NCBI GenBank assembly: GCA_026018925.1
Contig: JAKSZU010000026.1
Location: forward strand, 16,855,127 to 16,919,126
DNA: 64,000 bases
DNA from: Tupaia tana
Taxonomy: Eukaryota; Chordata; Mammalia; Scandentia; Tupaiidae
Reading direction: 5' to 3'
Shown: positions 1-10,256 of the stretch, one piece after another
How positions within the stretch are numbered: the first letter of the stretch is position 1
Layout: every line of letters begins with the position of its first letter
The notes under the pieces: model-generated
Database searches by the model: none
What the model was told of the DNA's origin: nothing
Seen by the model: only the letters and a program-made list of their open reading frames with translations
Made by a program: the position numbers and the translations under genes

Positions 1-147
1 CTATCTGGTCCAACAAGTTCATGGGAGATCTCTAGGGAAAATGGAAAACTAAGAGTGGTCTCTGAGGTTGAAATGCTCTTTCCTCCGTAACCCAACTCTA
101 CTCAATCTAGGGGGACATCTTTGAGGTATAAGTGTGTCTGGGTGTTG
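1..147. other. Unassigned sequence
   Basis: No repeat family, exon or RNA gene could be recognised here. Confidence 0.4.
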
Positions 148-408
148 GGGACCAGCAGATGACATAATAGTTATGTTGCTGGACTCTCATGTAGTTGACT
201 AAGGTTCAAGTCCCAAGCCCAGCGGCTTAAATCACATCAGGTACATGTGTGTGCATGCCTAAGATCCTGAGAGGAGAATGGAGGAGAAGGGACTGTGGTG
301 GCCATCCCCCTGGGGGTGATTTCTCTCTTTCTTTCTCTCTGTCCCTCTCTGTCTTCCCTGCAAGTGCATGCACCCTCTCTCTCTTGAAAATAATAATAAA
401 AAAAAGAG
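148..408 (+). mobile_element. tRNA-derived SINE, family A
   Basis: The head (ggggaccagcagatgacata), a B-box-like ggttcaagtcc, the ccccctgggggtgatttctc palindrome, a CT-rich stretch and an A-rich tail follow each other in the order seen in all family A copies. The tail is AATAATAAA-like, which marks a moderately old copy. Confidence 0.9.
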
Positions 409-514
409 TAGGGGTTGAACCATAAGCCACTCAGATTAGGAGCTGCCCATGAGAAAAAAAGAGCTACTTTCATTTGTGGGACCTGAAAAGTCTCACAGAG
501 GATGGAATAGCAGA

Positions 515-660
515 TATGAAGCACCTTCTGGGTCCCAGGCATTCTGCAAAGCACTGTCACGAATACACACTATGGCTAATCCTTGTAACTACCCCTTGAG
601 GAAGGTCTTATGTGTGATCTTTATGTCTCCGACCAGAATCATACAGGAGAAAGTTAGCTT
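515..660 (-). mobile_element. MIR SINE fragment
   Basis: The phrase 'caggcattctgcaaagcact', followed by 'taatccttgtaactacccc', matches the antisense MIR pattern (last exported part of the core). Confidence 0.6.
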
Positions 661-779
661 ACTCTCAAGCATCTGCCATTTCTGCTACGTGACCTGACAT
701 TTTTCCTAAAGTATGACAACCGTTGTCCATAGGAATTAGCAGTGTGCCTTTTTTCCCTGAGATGTTTTTTTTCACCTGT

Positions 780-1250
780 TAGTCAGAGTAGACCCGTTGC
801 TAACATAGCTGCATAAAAACTCCAAAATATCCTTTACTTTACTCAAAACAAGTTTGTTTCTTGCTTGTTTCACTGCAGGTTACCATTAAGGGTGGGTTGG
901 GAAGGGCCCTGCTCCATACAACCGTCCAGGGCCTTAGGTGCCTTCTACTTGGATTTCTGCTTTCTCTTACTCCTTGGCTTCTTCTCCATGCAGGAAGAAA
1001 ATGAGGGATGGATAAAGAACATGGAGGTCTTGAGAGAGGATTTCTTACCAGGGCAGACAGTCTTGGAAAGGGCACAACTCACTGCTGGCTAGGTTCATTG
1101 GCCAGAATTCAGTCATGTGGTCCCATCTAACTGGAAGGAAGGCAGGGAAATGTAGTCTCATTGGGTGCCCAGGGAGGAGAGAAGTGGGTTTGGGGAGCTG
1201 CCAGAAAGACTCTACTGCATCTTTTGACTACTCCAAAAGAAATGGCACTA
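780..1250 (-). mobile_element. MaLR-type LTR, antisense
   Basis: Antisense LTR features run in order: tttgtttcttgcttgtttcac, 'catacaaccgtccagggcc', 'ttggccagaattcagtcatg' and 'gaaatgtagtctcattgggtg'. The same family occurs in the opposite orientation near 5.7 kb. I assign it to the ERVL-MaLR class from memory of the consensus; the subfamily is not determined. No retroviral gene is present. Confidence 0.6.
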
Positions 1251-1427
1251 ACTGAAGCATAGCCCTTGTTATTGAGCACCTAGTGACTTGGATCAAACAC
1301 TCTTCCCTGCTCTGCGTTATTTTAGTGTGATAGTATTCTGAGGCAATCATAGAAACAAATGCATGGGGCACTAACTAAAGTAGCTTAATCCTCACAGCAA
1401 CCTTATTGGGATATTCTATTACTTTTA

Positions 1428-1692
1428 ATTTTTTTTATGAGAGAGAGAGATTTTTTGCTATAGGGTACATGGCACTCACTGGAGAGACAGACGGAAAGTG
1501 AGAAATCACTCCCTGGGGGCAAGAGGGAGGTGACCACATCGCAGTCCCTTTTCTATTCTCCTCTTGAGATTTTGGGCATGCACACATATGCGCCTGGTGT
1601 GAGTTTCAAGTCGCCAGATCCAGGACTTGTACCATGGTCGGCCATATGGGAGTCCATCACCTTAACCACTATGTCATCTGCTGCCTCCCCCA
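1428..1692 (-). mobile_element. SINE family A
   Basis: Antisense copy with poly-T, 'tttttgctatagggtacatg', and the tRNA head RC ('ccatatgggagtccatcacc'). It lies inside a MIR and abuts a family C copy. Confidence 0.88.
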
Positions 1693-1698
1693 CCCCCA

Positions 1699-1911
1699 TT
1701 TTTTTTTTTTTTAATATTTAAGGAGAGAGAGAACACCACCAGCTGGGTCTTCAGGCCATGACCCACCCCCAGTCTGAGCTGGCTAGGATGAGAGTATGTC
1801 TGCATACCCAGCATACACTGGGAAACCTTGGGATGTGAACTCGAGACCTTCCCGTATGGCCTCAGCATCATGGAGTGTTGTAGTACCACTACACAACTGT
1901 CACTGGCCACA
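1699..1911 (-). mobile_element. SINE family C
   Basis: The antisense copy shows the T-rich tail, 'gagagagagaacaccaccag', 'gaactcgagaccttcccgta' (B box reversed) and the end 'ctgtcactggcca'. It shares this order with copies near 8.4, 20.9, 36.8, 42.1 and 59.9 kb. Confidence 0.75.
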
Positions 1912-2094
1912 AGGAGCTATTATTATCTGCATTTTAGAGATAAAGAAACTGAGCCCCGAAGAGGTGCATTTATTTGTCCAAGTTGTGTAGCTTCGCAGTG
2001 GTAGAGCCAAGATTTGAATCCTGGCTACCTGACTCCAGAGAGGCTGCCTTTCCCCACAGCCTTCTACTGTCTCTGAAAGGCAGATCCTGCGTGA

Positions 2095-2215
2095 GCACCA
2101 CATTGCAGGTGAGAAATCAGAAGCTTAGAGAAATCACGGTCACACAGCCTGAGCCTGGATTTGCACTCAAATCCCATACTCTTTCCAAACCAAGCCTGGA
2201 GTGTGACACCCAGCA
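2095..2215 (-). mobile_element. MIR fragment
   Basis: The phrases 'aagcttagagaaatcacggtcacacagc' (split here as aagcttagagaaatcacg / gtcacacagc) and 'tggatttgcactcaaatccc' follow the antisense MIR core. Confidence 0.55.
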
Positions 2216-2224
2216 CAGAACTGG

Positions 2225-2510
2225 AGTTGTTTTGATCCTCCTTGGGAGGAATGCATGCAACTGTGCTGTCTAGTGTGATAAAAATCTCCGAAGCCACCGG
2301 AGCTGGAGGAGGCTCTTCCCAGACACCCCCCCTTCCCCTTCCTAATGAGCCCGGAGACGCCGGCAGGATGGCGGCAGCCAATGGACAATTAACGGAGAGG
2401 GCTGTCCCCCATGGGCTGGGCCCAGCATCAGGGCCCTAAGTGTCTGCTTATTAAATCACAGCGCAGCCTGGAGCCGGCTCTGCCCCCTCCTCCCCCGGGA
2501 GGCCACATAC
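2225..2510. promoter_or_regulatory. Candidate conserved non-coding element
   Basis: Repeat-free, GC-rich sequence with isolated AT-rich motifs: gtgataaaaatc, cctaatgagc, ccaatggacaattaacgg and gcttattaaatcac. TAAT/ATTA homeodomain sites and a CCAAT box set in GC-rich sequence are typical of developmental enhancers. Conservation is inferred only; no alignment was possible. Confidence 0.35.
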
Positions 2511-2690
2511 AGCCCTTCGTGAGGCGTCCCCCTGGGATGCAGCTTGGCCCACGACATCCGGGGAAAATGCAACCAGAGAAAGACAGGAAGACATTCCAGC
2601 CCAGCACAAAGGCCCAGGCGTCAGGAGGGAGTGGGTGGGCAAACTCCTCTGCTGGACAACAAAGGAACTCACCAAATACCTCCTGTGTTG
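2511..2690. other. Unassigned sequence
   Basis: Moderately GC-rich sequence with no recognised repeat or exon. It sits between the candidate element and a MIR. Confidence 0.4.
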
Positions 2691-2694
2691 GGTG

Positions 2695-2850
2695 TGAGAT
2701 CAAAACCCTCACCTCTTTGAGCCTCAGTTTCTTCCTCTGTTTAATGGGGATGGCTCCAGGATCTGACCTAGAAGCATTAGAAGAGATAATGCACGTGAAG
2801 GGCTTAGCATCTTGCCTGGAACAGAGCAGGGACTCAGCAACTGCTTATTA
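2695..2850 (+). mobile_element. MIR
   Basis: Sense MIR: 'cctctttgagcctcagtttc', 'gggcttagcatcttgcctgg' and 'gactcagcaactgcttatta' match the conserved core and 3' end. Confidence 0.8.
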
Positions 2851-2851
2851 A

Positions 2852-2928
2852 AATGGGATTTCTGGGCCCAACCCCTAGGATGGGGGCCAAGGAATCGGCA
2901 TTTTATAGGCTCCACAACTAGGCTGAGT
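2852..2928 (+). mobile_element. MER5-like hAT fragment
   Basis: The phrases 'tctgggcccaacccctagga' and 'ggaatcggcattttataggc' resemble the middle of MER5-type nonautonomous hAT elements. Confidence 0.45.
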
Positions 2929-2934
2929 CTTTTA

Positions 2935-3058
2935 TTTTTAATTAATTTTTAAAAAAATTTTGTCATAGGATGCAGGCACACACTGGAGAAAGACAGCATA
3001 GCATTGCTTGAGCAGGGTGTCACCACTGTTCCACTAAGTTAGCTGAACCCAGATAGGA
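2935..3058 (-). mobile_element. Decayed SINE (family A-like)
   Basis: A T-rich tail followed by 'gtcataggatgcaggcacac' and 'ggagaaagacagcatag' resembles the antisense 3' end of family A. The head is no longer readable. Confidence 0.4.
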
Positions 3059-3504
3059 TGCAGTTCAACGGTGGAGACAGATTACTATATGAAAAACAAA
3101 ATAACAAAAAACATATGTCCACACACACATACATATTTATATATTTATATTCACATACAGGAGACCATGTATTTGAGTGTGTGTGTGTGCACAGCACTGG
3201 ACAACTTAGAGGGGAAGTGGTGGACCAGCCTGTTTACCAGTTTGACTGTGAGGCTGTCACAAGACTTTCTTTCTCAAGATCATTTCAGATCTTCAGTCTT
3301 CTTGAGGCTGGTCACACATTCTGCTGAACAAACACCATCACTGTCATCCAGATGGCTCTGCTAATGGACTTTCTCCCAGTCCTGTCCTGTCCTCCAATCC
3401 TGTCCATCCTCCCTTTTCTGTAAGACCCTCTTTTTTTCATCCAGTGTAAACTCCTTTAGAACTTACGTGTGTGCATCCCTTTTACTGATAGGAAAGACTC
3501 TAAC
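3059..3504. other. Unassigned sequence with short TA/TG tracts
   Basis: Contains short acacac/tatattta and gtgtgtgt tracts near 3120-3190 and otherwise no recognised element. Confidence 0.4.
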
Positions 3505-3778
3505 CAAGGGCCAGCAGGTAGTATGGTAGTTAAAGCCTTGGATCCCACGTTGCCGATTGTGGTTTGAGTCCTGGACCCGGCAGCTTGAAAAACACACCAA
3601 TTGTCTGTGCGTGCATGCCCAAAATCCCAAGGGAAGAATGGAGAAGGGATTGTGGCATAGTCATCCCCCTTGGGGAGTGATTTTTCACTTTTCCTCTCTT
3701 TGTCTCTCTTTCTTTCTCTTTGGTATGTGCACACATCCTATGACAAAAATGTAAAAAATAAAAGTAATAAAAATAAAA
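3505..3778 (+). mobile_element. SINE family A, older subfamily
   Basis: The head 'gggccagcaggtagtatggt', 'ggtttgagtcctggacccgg' and 'cttgaaaaacacaccaattg' mark the older head type with gtggtta-like A box. The tail is AATAAAA-rich. Confidence 0.85.
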
Positions 3779-3822
3779 GACCCCAGCCTTTCAGTGTCGG
3801 TGAACATATTCATCACTGCCAA

Positions 3823-3878
3823 GGCCCTGCTATTGGTGGACCAGACCCTTACTTGATGCCAGCTTTCTAAGAGCAAAA
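3823..3878 (+). repeat. Arm 1 of a 56-bp diverged inverted repeat
   Basis: About 46 of 56 bases match the reverse complement of 4913-4968. Both arms share gacccttaYttgatgcc and agagcaaaa. This is probably two copies of one unrecognised interspersed repeat in opposite orientation. Confidence 0.6.
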
Positions 3879-3974
3879 ACTCCCTTCTTCGTTGTAACTT
3901 TTGGTTTACAGGCATTCTGTTTAGCTCAACACAGTCTAGGCCACTTGAAGCACTTTGTAGCTTTGTGAGTGCTT

Positions 3975-4034
3975 AGGCTAGTATTAGACAATGCAGTGCT
4001 CTAATGGCTAGTATTAGACAATGCAGCTCTAGAT
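3975..4034 (+). repeat. Two-copy tandem duplication
   Basis: 'ggctagtattagacaatgca' occurs twice, about 35 bases apart, followed in both by g(t)gctct/gctct-like sequence. Confidence 0.8.
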
Positions 4035-4039
4035 GATGT

Positions 4040-4175
4040 GGTTTCCATGTGATGTCATGAAAGATTCCACAGTGGCTTGGCCATCTTCTCATTTCATGGA
4101 CTGAAGAAACTGGAACCCAGAGAGGAAATGACCTGTGTAAGGTTACATAGCAAGGTAGGTCACACAAAGTCCTTT
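4040..4175 (-). mobile_element. MIR fragment
   Basis: 'gaagaaactggaacccagag' and 'gtaaggttacatagcaaggt' match the antisense MIR core. Confidence 0.65.
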
Positions 4176-4254
4176 CCGTGAATTCCTTAGAATCAGGGGT
4201 GTTGGGCAGAGACAGAGAAGACCAGCCTTAAAAGCATCTACTAGGAGCCTCTAG

Positions 4255-4430
4255 GGACCGTGTGAGCCTGCCAGCAATTCTTGGAGTGCTTACGGTGATG
4301 GGCCTTATTCTACTAATGAGGCTCAGAGAGGTGGAGTCACTTGTTCACATTACACAGCTAGTTTTGTAACAGAGAGAAGCTTTGAACCAGGTCAGAGCCC
4401 AGTGCCTGTACTAAACTGCCATGCTCTTTT
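4255..4430 (-). mobile_element. MIR
   Basis: 'actaatgaggctcagagagg', 'cattacacagctagttttgt' and 'agctttgaaccaggtcagag' match an antisense MIR. Confidence 0.75.
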
Positions 4431-5345
4431 GCCTGCTTGGAAAACTGGGACATGGCTACTGGAACAACTGTATATGAAACTATTGCTATATTCTAGACAT
4501 CGTGTCACATCTTTTCAATAAGAAGTACAGGAATCGCAGGCTTGTCTTGGATTTCCAGGATGTTCATTGCCCTGTCGTTCCCCTGGTCGAACCCAGTGTC
4601 ACATCTTCCCAATGCCTGAAGTCCTCCCCTTGTCTCTCCTCACACACCTGATCTGTAAACCCCCTTTCGTACCTATCTCCTTGTTGAATGTCCCCGTTTC
4701 TTTTGCTTTAACTGCAATCTCATGTGTTCCCGTGTACTCCAGCTGCCCTTGATGGAGTATTTCTCTCTCCTGCCTTTCTTACTCCTGGGCTTAGAAAGGG
4801 TGAGTGGCCTTCCTGAAGACCACTGTCCCTTCCACCTTCCTTAAAGCCATATTCCAGATACTTTCCCCTTCCTCATGCTCCCTCAGGATCACAGACATTC
4901 TCACTCAAGCAGTTTTGCTCTCACAAAGCAGGCATCAAATAAGGGTCAGACCCACCAGCAGCAGGACCACTAGCTGGAAGCCCCAGGTTGGAGTGAATTT
5001 CCCTGTCCCTGAGGTTAGCCCTGCCATCATTTGCCACCTCTGGGATGTCAAGCCTTAGAGCTTTCCCAATCTTCCAAATGCCATTCCACCCTCCCTGGGG
5101 CCAGGCCCTGCCTGCTGAGTGACTTACTGATTTAGGGTGTGTATCCTGGCTCTGCCACATGCCGACTGGACGAGCAACCACCCACAGCCACTTCTGCTCT
5201 GAGAACCTGAATTTGCACATCCACACAATATGAACCACCATTCTTTGTGTGAGCACTGAAGAGAGATACACGGGCCGACGGGCCAACCATTGTCCATGGC
5301 ACTCAGCAGAGACTTGTGCCTGGGCTTGGGGCACTTTCTCTTTAA
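4431..5345. other. Mostly unassigned sequence
   Basis: No exon is recognised. Holds arm 2 (4913-4968) of the inverted repeat described at 3823. A C/T-rich stretch at 4600-4760 could be decayed L2, but I cannot support that. Confidence 0.35.
4913..4968 (-). repeat. Arm 2 of a 56-bp diverged inverted repeat
   Basis: The reverse complement aligns without gaps to 3823-3878 at about 82 percent identity. Both arms encode similar short peptide ends in the same relative frame, which simply follows from the shared DNA. Confidence 0.6.
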
Positions 5346-5349
5346 GCTT

Positions 5350-5690
5350 TGATTCCGACAGACCTGGGTTTGAACTGAAGCTCAGCCTTCTATTAGCTGT
5401 GAGGCCTTAGGGAGCCAACATAATCTCTCTGAGCTTGCTTATTCTTCTATAAGATGTGGGTAAGGGGCACCAGTAGGTGGCGTGGTGGTTAAGGCGCTGG
5501 ACACTCCCACATGGCCAACCAGGGTTCAAGCCCTGAATCTGGTGGCTTGCTTTCTCACTTCCTCTCTCTCTCACTCTCAACCTTTGTCTCTCTCTAGTTA
5601 AATTAAAAAATAAATGAATGAATAAATGAAATAAAATAAATAATTTAAAAAAAAATGTGGGTGAAAAGGCAGCTTCCCCTGTTAAGGACC
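5350..5690 (+). mobile_element. MIR split by a family B SINE
   Basis: 'gacctgggtttgaactgaag' and 'ctctctgagcttgcttattc' form the left part. It resumes after the SINE at 'atgtgggtgaaaagg', where atgtgggt is repeated as the SINE's TSD. Confidence 0.7.
5464..5655 (+). mobile_element. SINE family B
   Basis: The head 'gtaggtggcgtggtggttaa', B box ggttcaagccc, CT-rich stretch and an AAATAAATGAATGAATAAA tail are all present. The TSD atgtgggt flanks it. Confidence 0.92.
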
Positions 5691-5925
5691 AAGAGGATGA
5701 TTTAAGTGAGTATCTGTGGCAGAGAATGCTGCTCACTATAGCCTTGCCCCTTCTCTCTCTTTCTGGACACACATCTAGACTACATTTCCCAGCATCCTTT
5801 GCAGTTCAATGAGGGTCATGTGATGGAGTTCCAGCCAATGGAATGTGGGCTTGGTCTTTTAAAACTTCTATATAATCCTCTATGTTTTTTTTCTTCCCTT
5901 ACTGTTCAGCACCATGCAAAAATCT
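5691..5925 (+). mobile_element. MaLR-type LTR fragment
   Basis: 'agactacatttcccagcatc' and 'agttccagccaatggaatgt' are the sense counterpart of the antisense LTR at 780-1250. This copy lacks its 3' end. Confidence 0.55.
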
Positions 5926-5934
5926 AGGAATTCT

Positions 5935-6130
5935 AAGCCCTAGAGCTTCAATCTCAACGTGTAGTCCCTATACCAGCAGCATCAGTATCTCCTGAGTGCT
6001 TGTTAGGAATGCAAATTCAGGACTCCATCCAAGTACTGTGGAATCAGAAACTCTGAGGGTGGGGTCCAGCAATCTGTGGTAAAGCAAACAGTCTAGGGGA
6101 TTCTGATGCTCACTGAGATTTGAGGACTAT
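5935..6130 (+). mobile_element. MER5A-type nonautonomous hAT element
   Basis: 'accagcagcatcagtatctc', 'gaatcagaaactctgagggt' and 'gattctgatgctcactgag' follow the MER5A order. No transposase is encoded in this class. Confidence 0.85.
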
Positions 6131-7060
6131 TGCCCTAGAGGGTGGCAAAGACAAGACTGAAAGGGCCTGGGTCATTGGGGACTCAGAGCACACCCCTGCT
6201 GGCCCACAGTTAAGCTGCTGAGTTAAGGGGCTGCTTGTTATAGCAGCTAACCTGCGCTGACTGTAGTCCGGCACAGACTAAATACTAACTGAACAGTTGG
6301 AGCCTATGGTTACGGTGGTTGTCATAGCTCTTGCATCATTTCTCAATAGTTACCTTGAGAAAAGGGAGTTTTAGGGGAGCACGACTGGCCAGACCTCAGG
6401 ACTGAGGACGAGACAAGAGGCCATGCGTTGGAAGCACTTGTGGCATTCATATTTGGTAATGAACTCTTGTCTGCACTGCAGAGGCTGAGGGTGGGTGGTG
6501 GAAGGCTATTGCCCATGCTAAGTGACCTCCCTAGGCACGGCGGCAGGAAGCCGGAGACAGGCATCAGCCCAGCATCCTCCAATTAGCTGCCATCCCTGAC
6601 CCCATCAGGGCTGGAGGAAGTGCTAGTGCTTTCTATTACTCAGGCCCACCTGCCCGGGGGCTGGTGGGCTCAGCAGCTGGGGTGGCGGCACCTGAAGGTC
6701 TCGGCCTGACAGAGCCCTACTTATTCCAGAGATCTGCAAAGGGTTAGTGGGTGGGAGGTCGGGCAGCAGAGAGGAAGTATCAGGGAACAATCACATGGGG
6801 TCAAGCTGACCTCTCAGCTTAGCCCTGGGGGTAGATATGCCACGTGTGGGCCAGGCCAGACTTATTTTCTTGGAGTTCTGGGAAAGAAAATTTCAGCAGC
6901 TGGAAAACCTCCATATCCCTGGAGCTCCAGCTGTCCGTGTAACTGCAGGAGAGGATGCTGGTCACTGTGGCTACCTTTCATTTTGTTAGGAGAGCATTAG
7001 CTGTAGCCTCTGCAGCCCATGGCAATGCTTAAGGCCACCTGGACATCCGGGTCCTCTGTG
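6131..7060. other. Repeat-poor sequence
   Basis: About 930 bases with no recognised repeat, exon or RNA gene. A GC-rich part (6590-6720) and cagcagctgg motifs could be regulatory, but there is no specific signature. Confidence 0.35.
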
Positions 7061-7124
7061 TGCTCTTCCCTGCTCTGATCAGCATCATGGGACATGTTTT
7101 ATCAATCACACAGCAATGCCTGGA

Positions 7125-7280
7125 ATGATGCTAAATGTGATGATAAGATTTGGGGCATCGCTCTTCCCTTTTTACTGGTGAGTGGAGGCACAGCGAGGAG
7201 TAGTCCCTTGCTTATGTTCACACTATGTGAAATGTGATAGAGATGTGAGTCTTGTAGGCTGATGCTAAGAGCTCCATTTT
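7125..7280 (-). mobile_element. MIR fragment (weak)
   Basis: 'ggtgagtggaggcacagcga' followed by 'cttatgttcacactatgtga' loosely follows an antisense MIR. Confidence 0.4.
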
Positions 7281-7294
7281 TTTTTTTTTTTTTT

Positions 7295-8110
7295 TTAGTG
7301 TTGGTAAAATTTGCATAACAGGGCATTTACTCTTTTAACCATGTTTAAGAGAATTATTTTATTTACTTATTTTTAATTTGACCAGAGAGAGACAGAATGA
7401 GAGAATATGAGAGGGAGAATGTGAGAAAGAAAGGCTCCAAGTTCAGGATTAGAACCACGGTTGGCCATGTGAGAGTCCAGCATCTTAACCATCATGCCAC
7501 CTGCCAGTCACATGCTTTAACCCTTTTATAAACATCCAATTCAGTGGCATTAAGGACATTTACACTGTTGGGTAACCATCACTACCATCCATCTCTACAA
7601 TCTTTCTGTCACGTGCAACTGAAAATCAGTAGCCACTAAACACTAACTCCCACTTACCTGGTTTTTCTGGACCCTGACAATAACCGTACTACTGTCTGTC
7701 TGGTTTTGACTACGCTATGGAATTTGAGTGAATAGACTCACACCGTAGTTGTCCTTTTGCAACCTGCTTATTTCACTTAGCTTAATGTCCTCAAGGTTTA
7801 GCCACATCAGTGTGTGTCAGAATTGCCTTCCTTTTTAAGACTGAACAATATCCCACTGTCTAGATAGACCACATTTTGTGTATGTGTTCCTCCGTGGTGG
7901 TTTCCATCTTTTGGCTATTGTAAATAGTGGCGCTATGAACATCGGTGTAGGAATATCTGAGTCCCTCCTTGCAGTTCTTTGGGGTATAGACTTAGAAGTG
8001 TGACTACTGGGTCAAACAGTAGTTCTGTGTTTTAAGTATTTGAAGAGCTCCCTTAGTGATTTCATCAGCGGCTGCACTATTAGCAATGTACAGGGGCAGG
8101 CCCCATTCTT
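7295..8110 (+). mobile_element. L1 3' region, old (L1M-like)
   Basis: 'tccaattcagtggcattaag', 'aaccatcactaccatccatc', 'tatttcacttagcttaatgt' and 'ggctattgtaaatagtggcg' match the long 3' UTR of mammalian L1M elements. A family B SINE (7345-7509) interrupts it and the 3' end is further broken by SINEs at 8111. No L1 ORF is present. Confidence 0.85.
7345..7509 (-). mobile_element. SINE family B
   Basis: The antisense tail 'tttttaatttgaccagagag' leads to a GA-rich stretch and the reversed head 'ccatcatgccacctgccag'. It lies inside an L1. Confidence 0.88.
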
Positions 8111-8571
8111 TTTCTTTTAAAATTTATTTATTGGGCCAACAGGTAGCTTAGTGGTGAAGGTGCTGGACTCCCATTGGGCCAACTGCAATTCAAGTCCCAG
8201 ACCTGGTGACTTGAAACTCATGCCAGGCGCAAGTATTCCCAAAATCCCAAGAGGAGGACAGAGGGAGAAGGGATTGTGACATGGCCGTTCCCCCTGTCAG
8301 CTGATTTCTTTTTCTGTCTCTCTGTCTCTTTCACGCCAGCAAGCACATTTGCCTGATAGCAAAAATTTCTCAAACAAAACAAAACAAAACATTATTCCAT
8401 GAGAAAGAGACACACACAGAGAAAGAGGCACTCTCATTTCATGCCCAGCCGTAGCCAGCTCAGGTCATGGGCTCCTATACTCGAGATGTATGGGAGACTG
8501 CTGGACGTGAACCCAGGACCTTCCCACATGGGTGAAGTTGCATTACACCCTGCACTATCACCTGGCCCCAA
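8111..8571 (-). mobile_element. SINE family C carrying a family A SINE
   Basis: A 17-bp TSD (8094-8110 and 8572-8588, gggcaggcccYattctt, one mismatch) encloses a family C copy in the L1. Its T-rich tail has itself been hit by a family A SINE, so the order is L1, then C, then A. Confidence 0.85.
8133..8392 (+). mobile_element. SINE family A
   Basis: The head 'gggccaacaggtagcttagt', B box 'caattcaagtcccagacc' and 'tgatagcaaaaatttctc' are readable, with an AAAACAAAAC-type tail. It is inserted in the tail of a family C SINE. Confidence 0.88.
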
Positions 8572-8589
8572 GGGCAGGCCCTATTCTTA

Positions 8590-9010
8590 ACCATGGCGCT
8601 GTACTGCCTCTCCGAGTAGCTGCATTTGAGGTGAGACAAAGACTAAAGAAATGATCCCAACAGCAAAGGGGCTCACGTCCTGACAATGACAGTATCTTGG
8701 CCTTGTCCATGCACTATCTTGGCCAAGCCTCACAGTTGCAGGAGGTGGGCCATGGAACACTGTTACCCACGTTTCCCCAAGAAACATGGTAAGGCAGAGC
8801 AATGCAGGCAGCACCGAGTTATTCTTTCCATTGGGACAGTGGTGGTCACCAGTCTGGGCCTTTGTGAATCTGTCACTGGGCAATGCACCTACCTGTTGTC
8901 CCAGCTATGGGGACTGAGCCAAAGCCACACCAACTGGGATGCTCCAAGCCAATGACTGCACGCAGAAGGGTACTGAGGCAGGCCCTTCCTTGAGAAGTAG
9001 GTCTCCTAGG
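8590..9010. other. Repeat-poor sequence
   Basis: No repeat, exon or RNA gene recognised. Short ORFs here have no recognisable product. Confidence 0.35.
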
Positions 9011-10250
9011 CTGGCCCCATCATCACTGTCCTGTTTAAATGTAGTTTAGGGGGAAACAATGTGCGTGTGTAGCTAGCATTATGAATTCATAGATGCTATT
9101 GCTTACAGTGATGCGACGGGGGAGATTTAGGACCCAGAGTCCAGGTGGTGCATGAATATTGTAAAAACGACAAGGTAGATCCATGGCCAGATTCGGGATG
9201 CACGAAGACAGCGCGTGTAGATGTGTTCAGCAACTTCGGGTGCACAGCGGGTGCCTAGAAATGCGGGCTGAATGGAAACGTGCCAGCCAGAGGGGCTCTG
9301 GCTACTTTTCAACTGGCTCCTGCTGTGTCTCTACCCTCCCTCCTCCCTCTCCTGCCCTCCCTCCATCAAGCCTTTACAAGTTGATAGAGACTCTTCTGCC
9401 CCCATCAGGGCTCTGGGCAGGTCCCCGAAGAAGATTAAATGAGATGAATATTTCATGGCCCTTGACTGACAAGTGCCGAGGACCTGTTGTGGGTCTGGCG
9501 CCCACATCTAGTTAAGGAAGGGGGGCAGGCGGAGAGGTGGGGGGAGGAACAGCCTATAGACTGAGCCATTGATCCGCTGGGTCCAATCTGCACTGATGAA
9601 ACGCTCTGCTCCCAACTCCCAAGCCAAAGGCAGCATGTAATGGCCTTTAAGAGGCGTAGGGGCTGGTGGCAGCCTGGCCACCCAGCCCCCCTGGGGCCCA
9701 CAGAGGCACCACTAGGCCCCCCAAAGATCCATTTCTCCGTCTCCAGCTGTGGCCTCCTCTGGCCTCATGGTGCCAGTTCAGTCCTCCTAAACAGTTGAAC
9801 TCAGCATTTCTGACGCCTCCAACGTATCACCCCATTAAGCCTGACGCCAAGCTCCCATCACCAGGGGACCCAGACGACAGGGTGTCGAGGCGCCTGTCAG
9901 CCTGCGGACTCCGAGGAGGTGGGTGATGACCCTAGGTAGCCTCAGAGTGAACCCACAGAGACAGCTGTGACAATCCCACTTTCCATCTGCTCCTTGGATA
10001 TCGAGACTTGGGACAGAAACAGAAACAGAAACAGAAACGGGGTGGTTGCCTTTCTTACTCCAGCTGTTCCTACATCCAGAGCTGCCGAAGCCACTTAACC
10101 CCACTTTTCGATCTGTATTGAGAAAGGCTCCCAATATCTTACTCCAGCAGGGACAAAAAGCATTCGTTTGGTGCTGGAGGCTTAAAGAATTACTCAGCAG
10201 CAATTAAAAGCAAACAGAGAGGCATTCTAGTTTTGGCCATTAAGAGCATG
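9011..10250. promoter_or_regulatory. Candidate non-coding regulatory block
   Basis: Repeat-poor DNA with AT motifs embedded in GC-rich sequence: 'tagcattatgaattcatag' (9076 region), 'agattaaatgagatgaatat' (9433 region), 'aagaattactcagcagcaat' (10185 region). A four-unit acagaa-type repeat lies at about 10012-10040. Function is inferred only. The 9433 motif could also be a MIR remnant. Confidence 0.3.
10012..10040 (+). repeat. (ACAGAA)n hexanucleotide repeat
   Basis: Four consecutive acagaa units. Confidence 0.9.
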
Positions 10251-10256
10251 ACCTGC

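Larger units (their letters stand above)
1375..2065 (-). mobile_element. MIR split by two SINE insertions
   Basis: The left piece (1375-1427, 'taatcctcacagcaacctta') and the right piece (1912-2065, 'gagataaagaaactgagccc' then 'agccaagatttgaatcctgg') are adjacent parts of one antisense MIR. A family A and a family C SINE sit between them. Confidence 0.75.

Noticed and set aside
780-1250. Endogenous retrovirus with coding capacity
   Set aside because: Only solo LTR-like MaLR sequence is visible here and at the other LTRs. No gag, pol or env-like frame is present.
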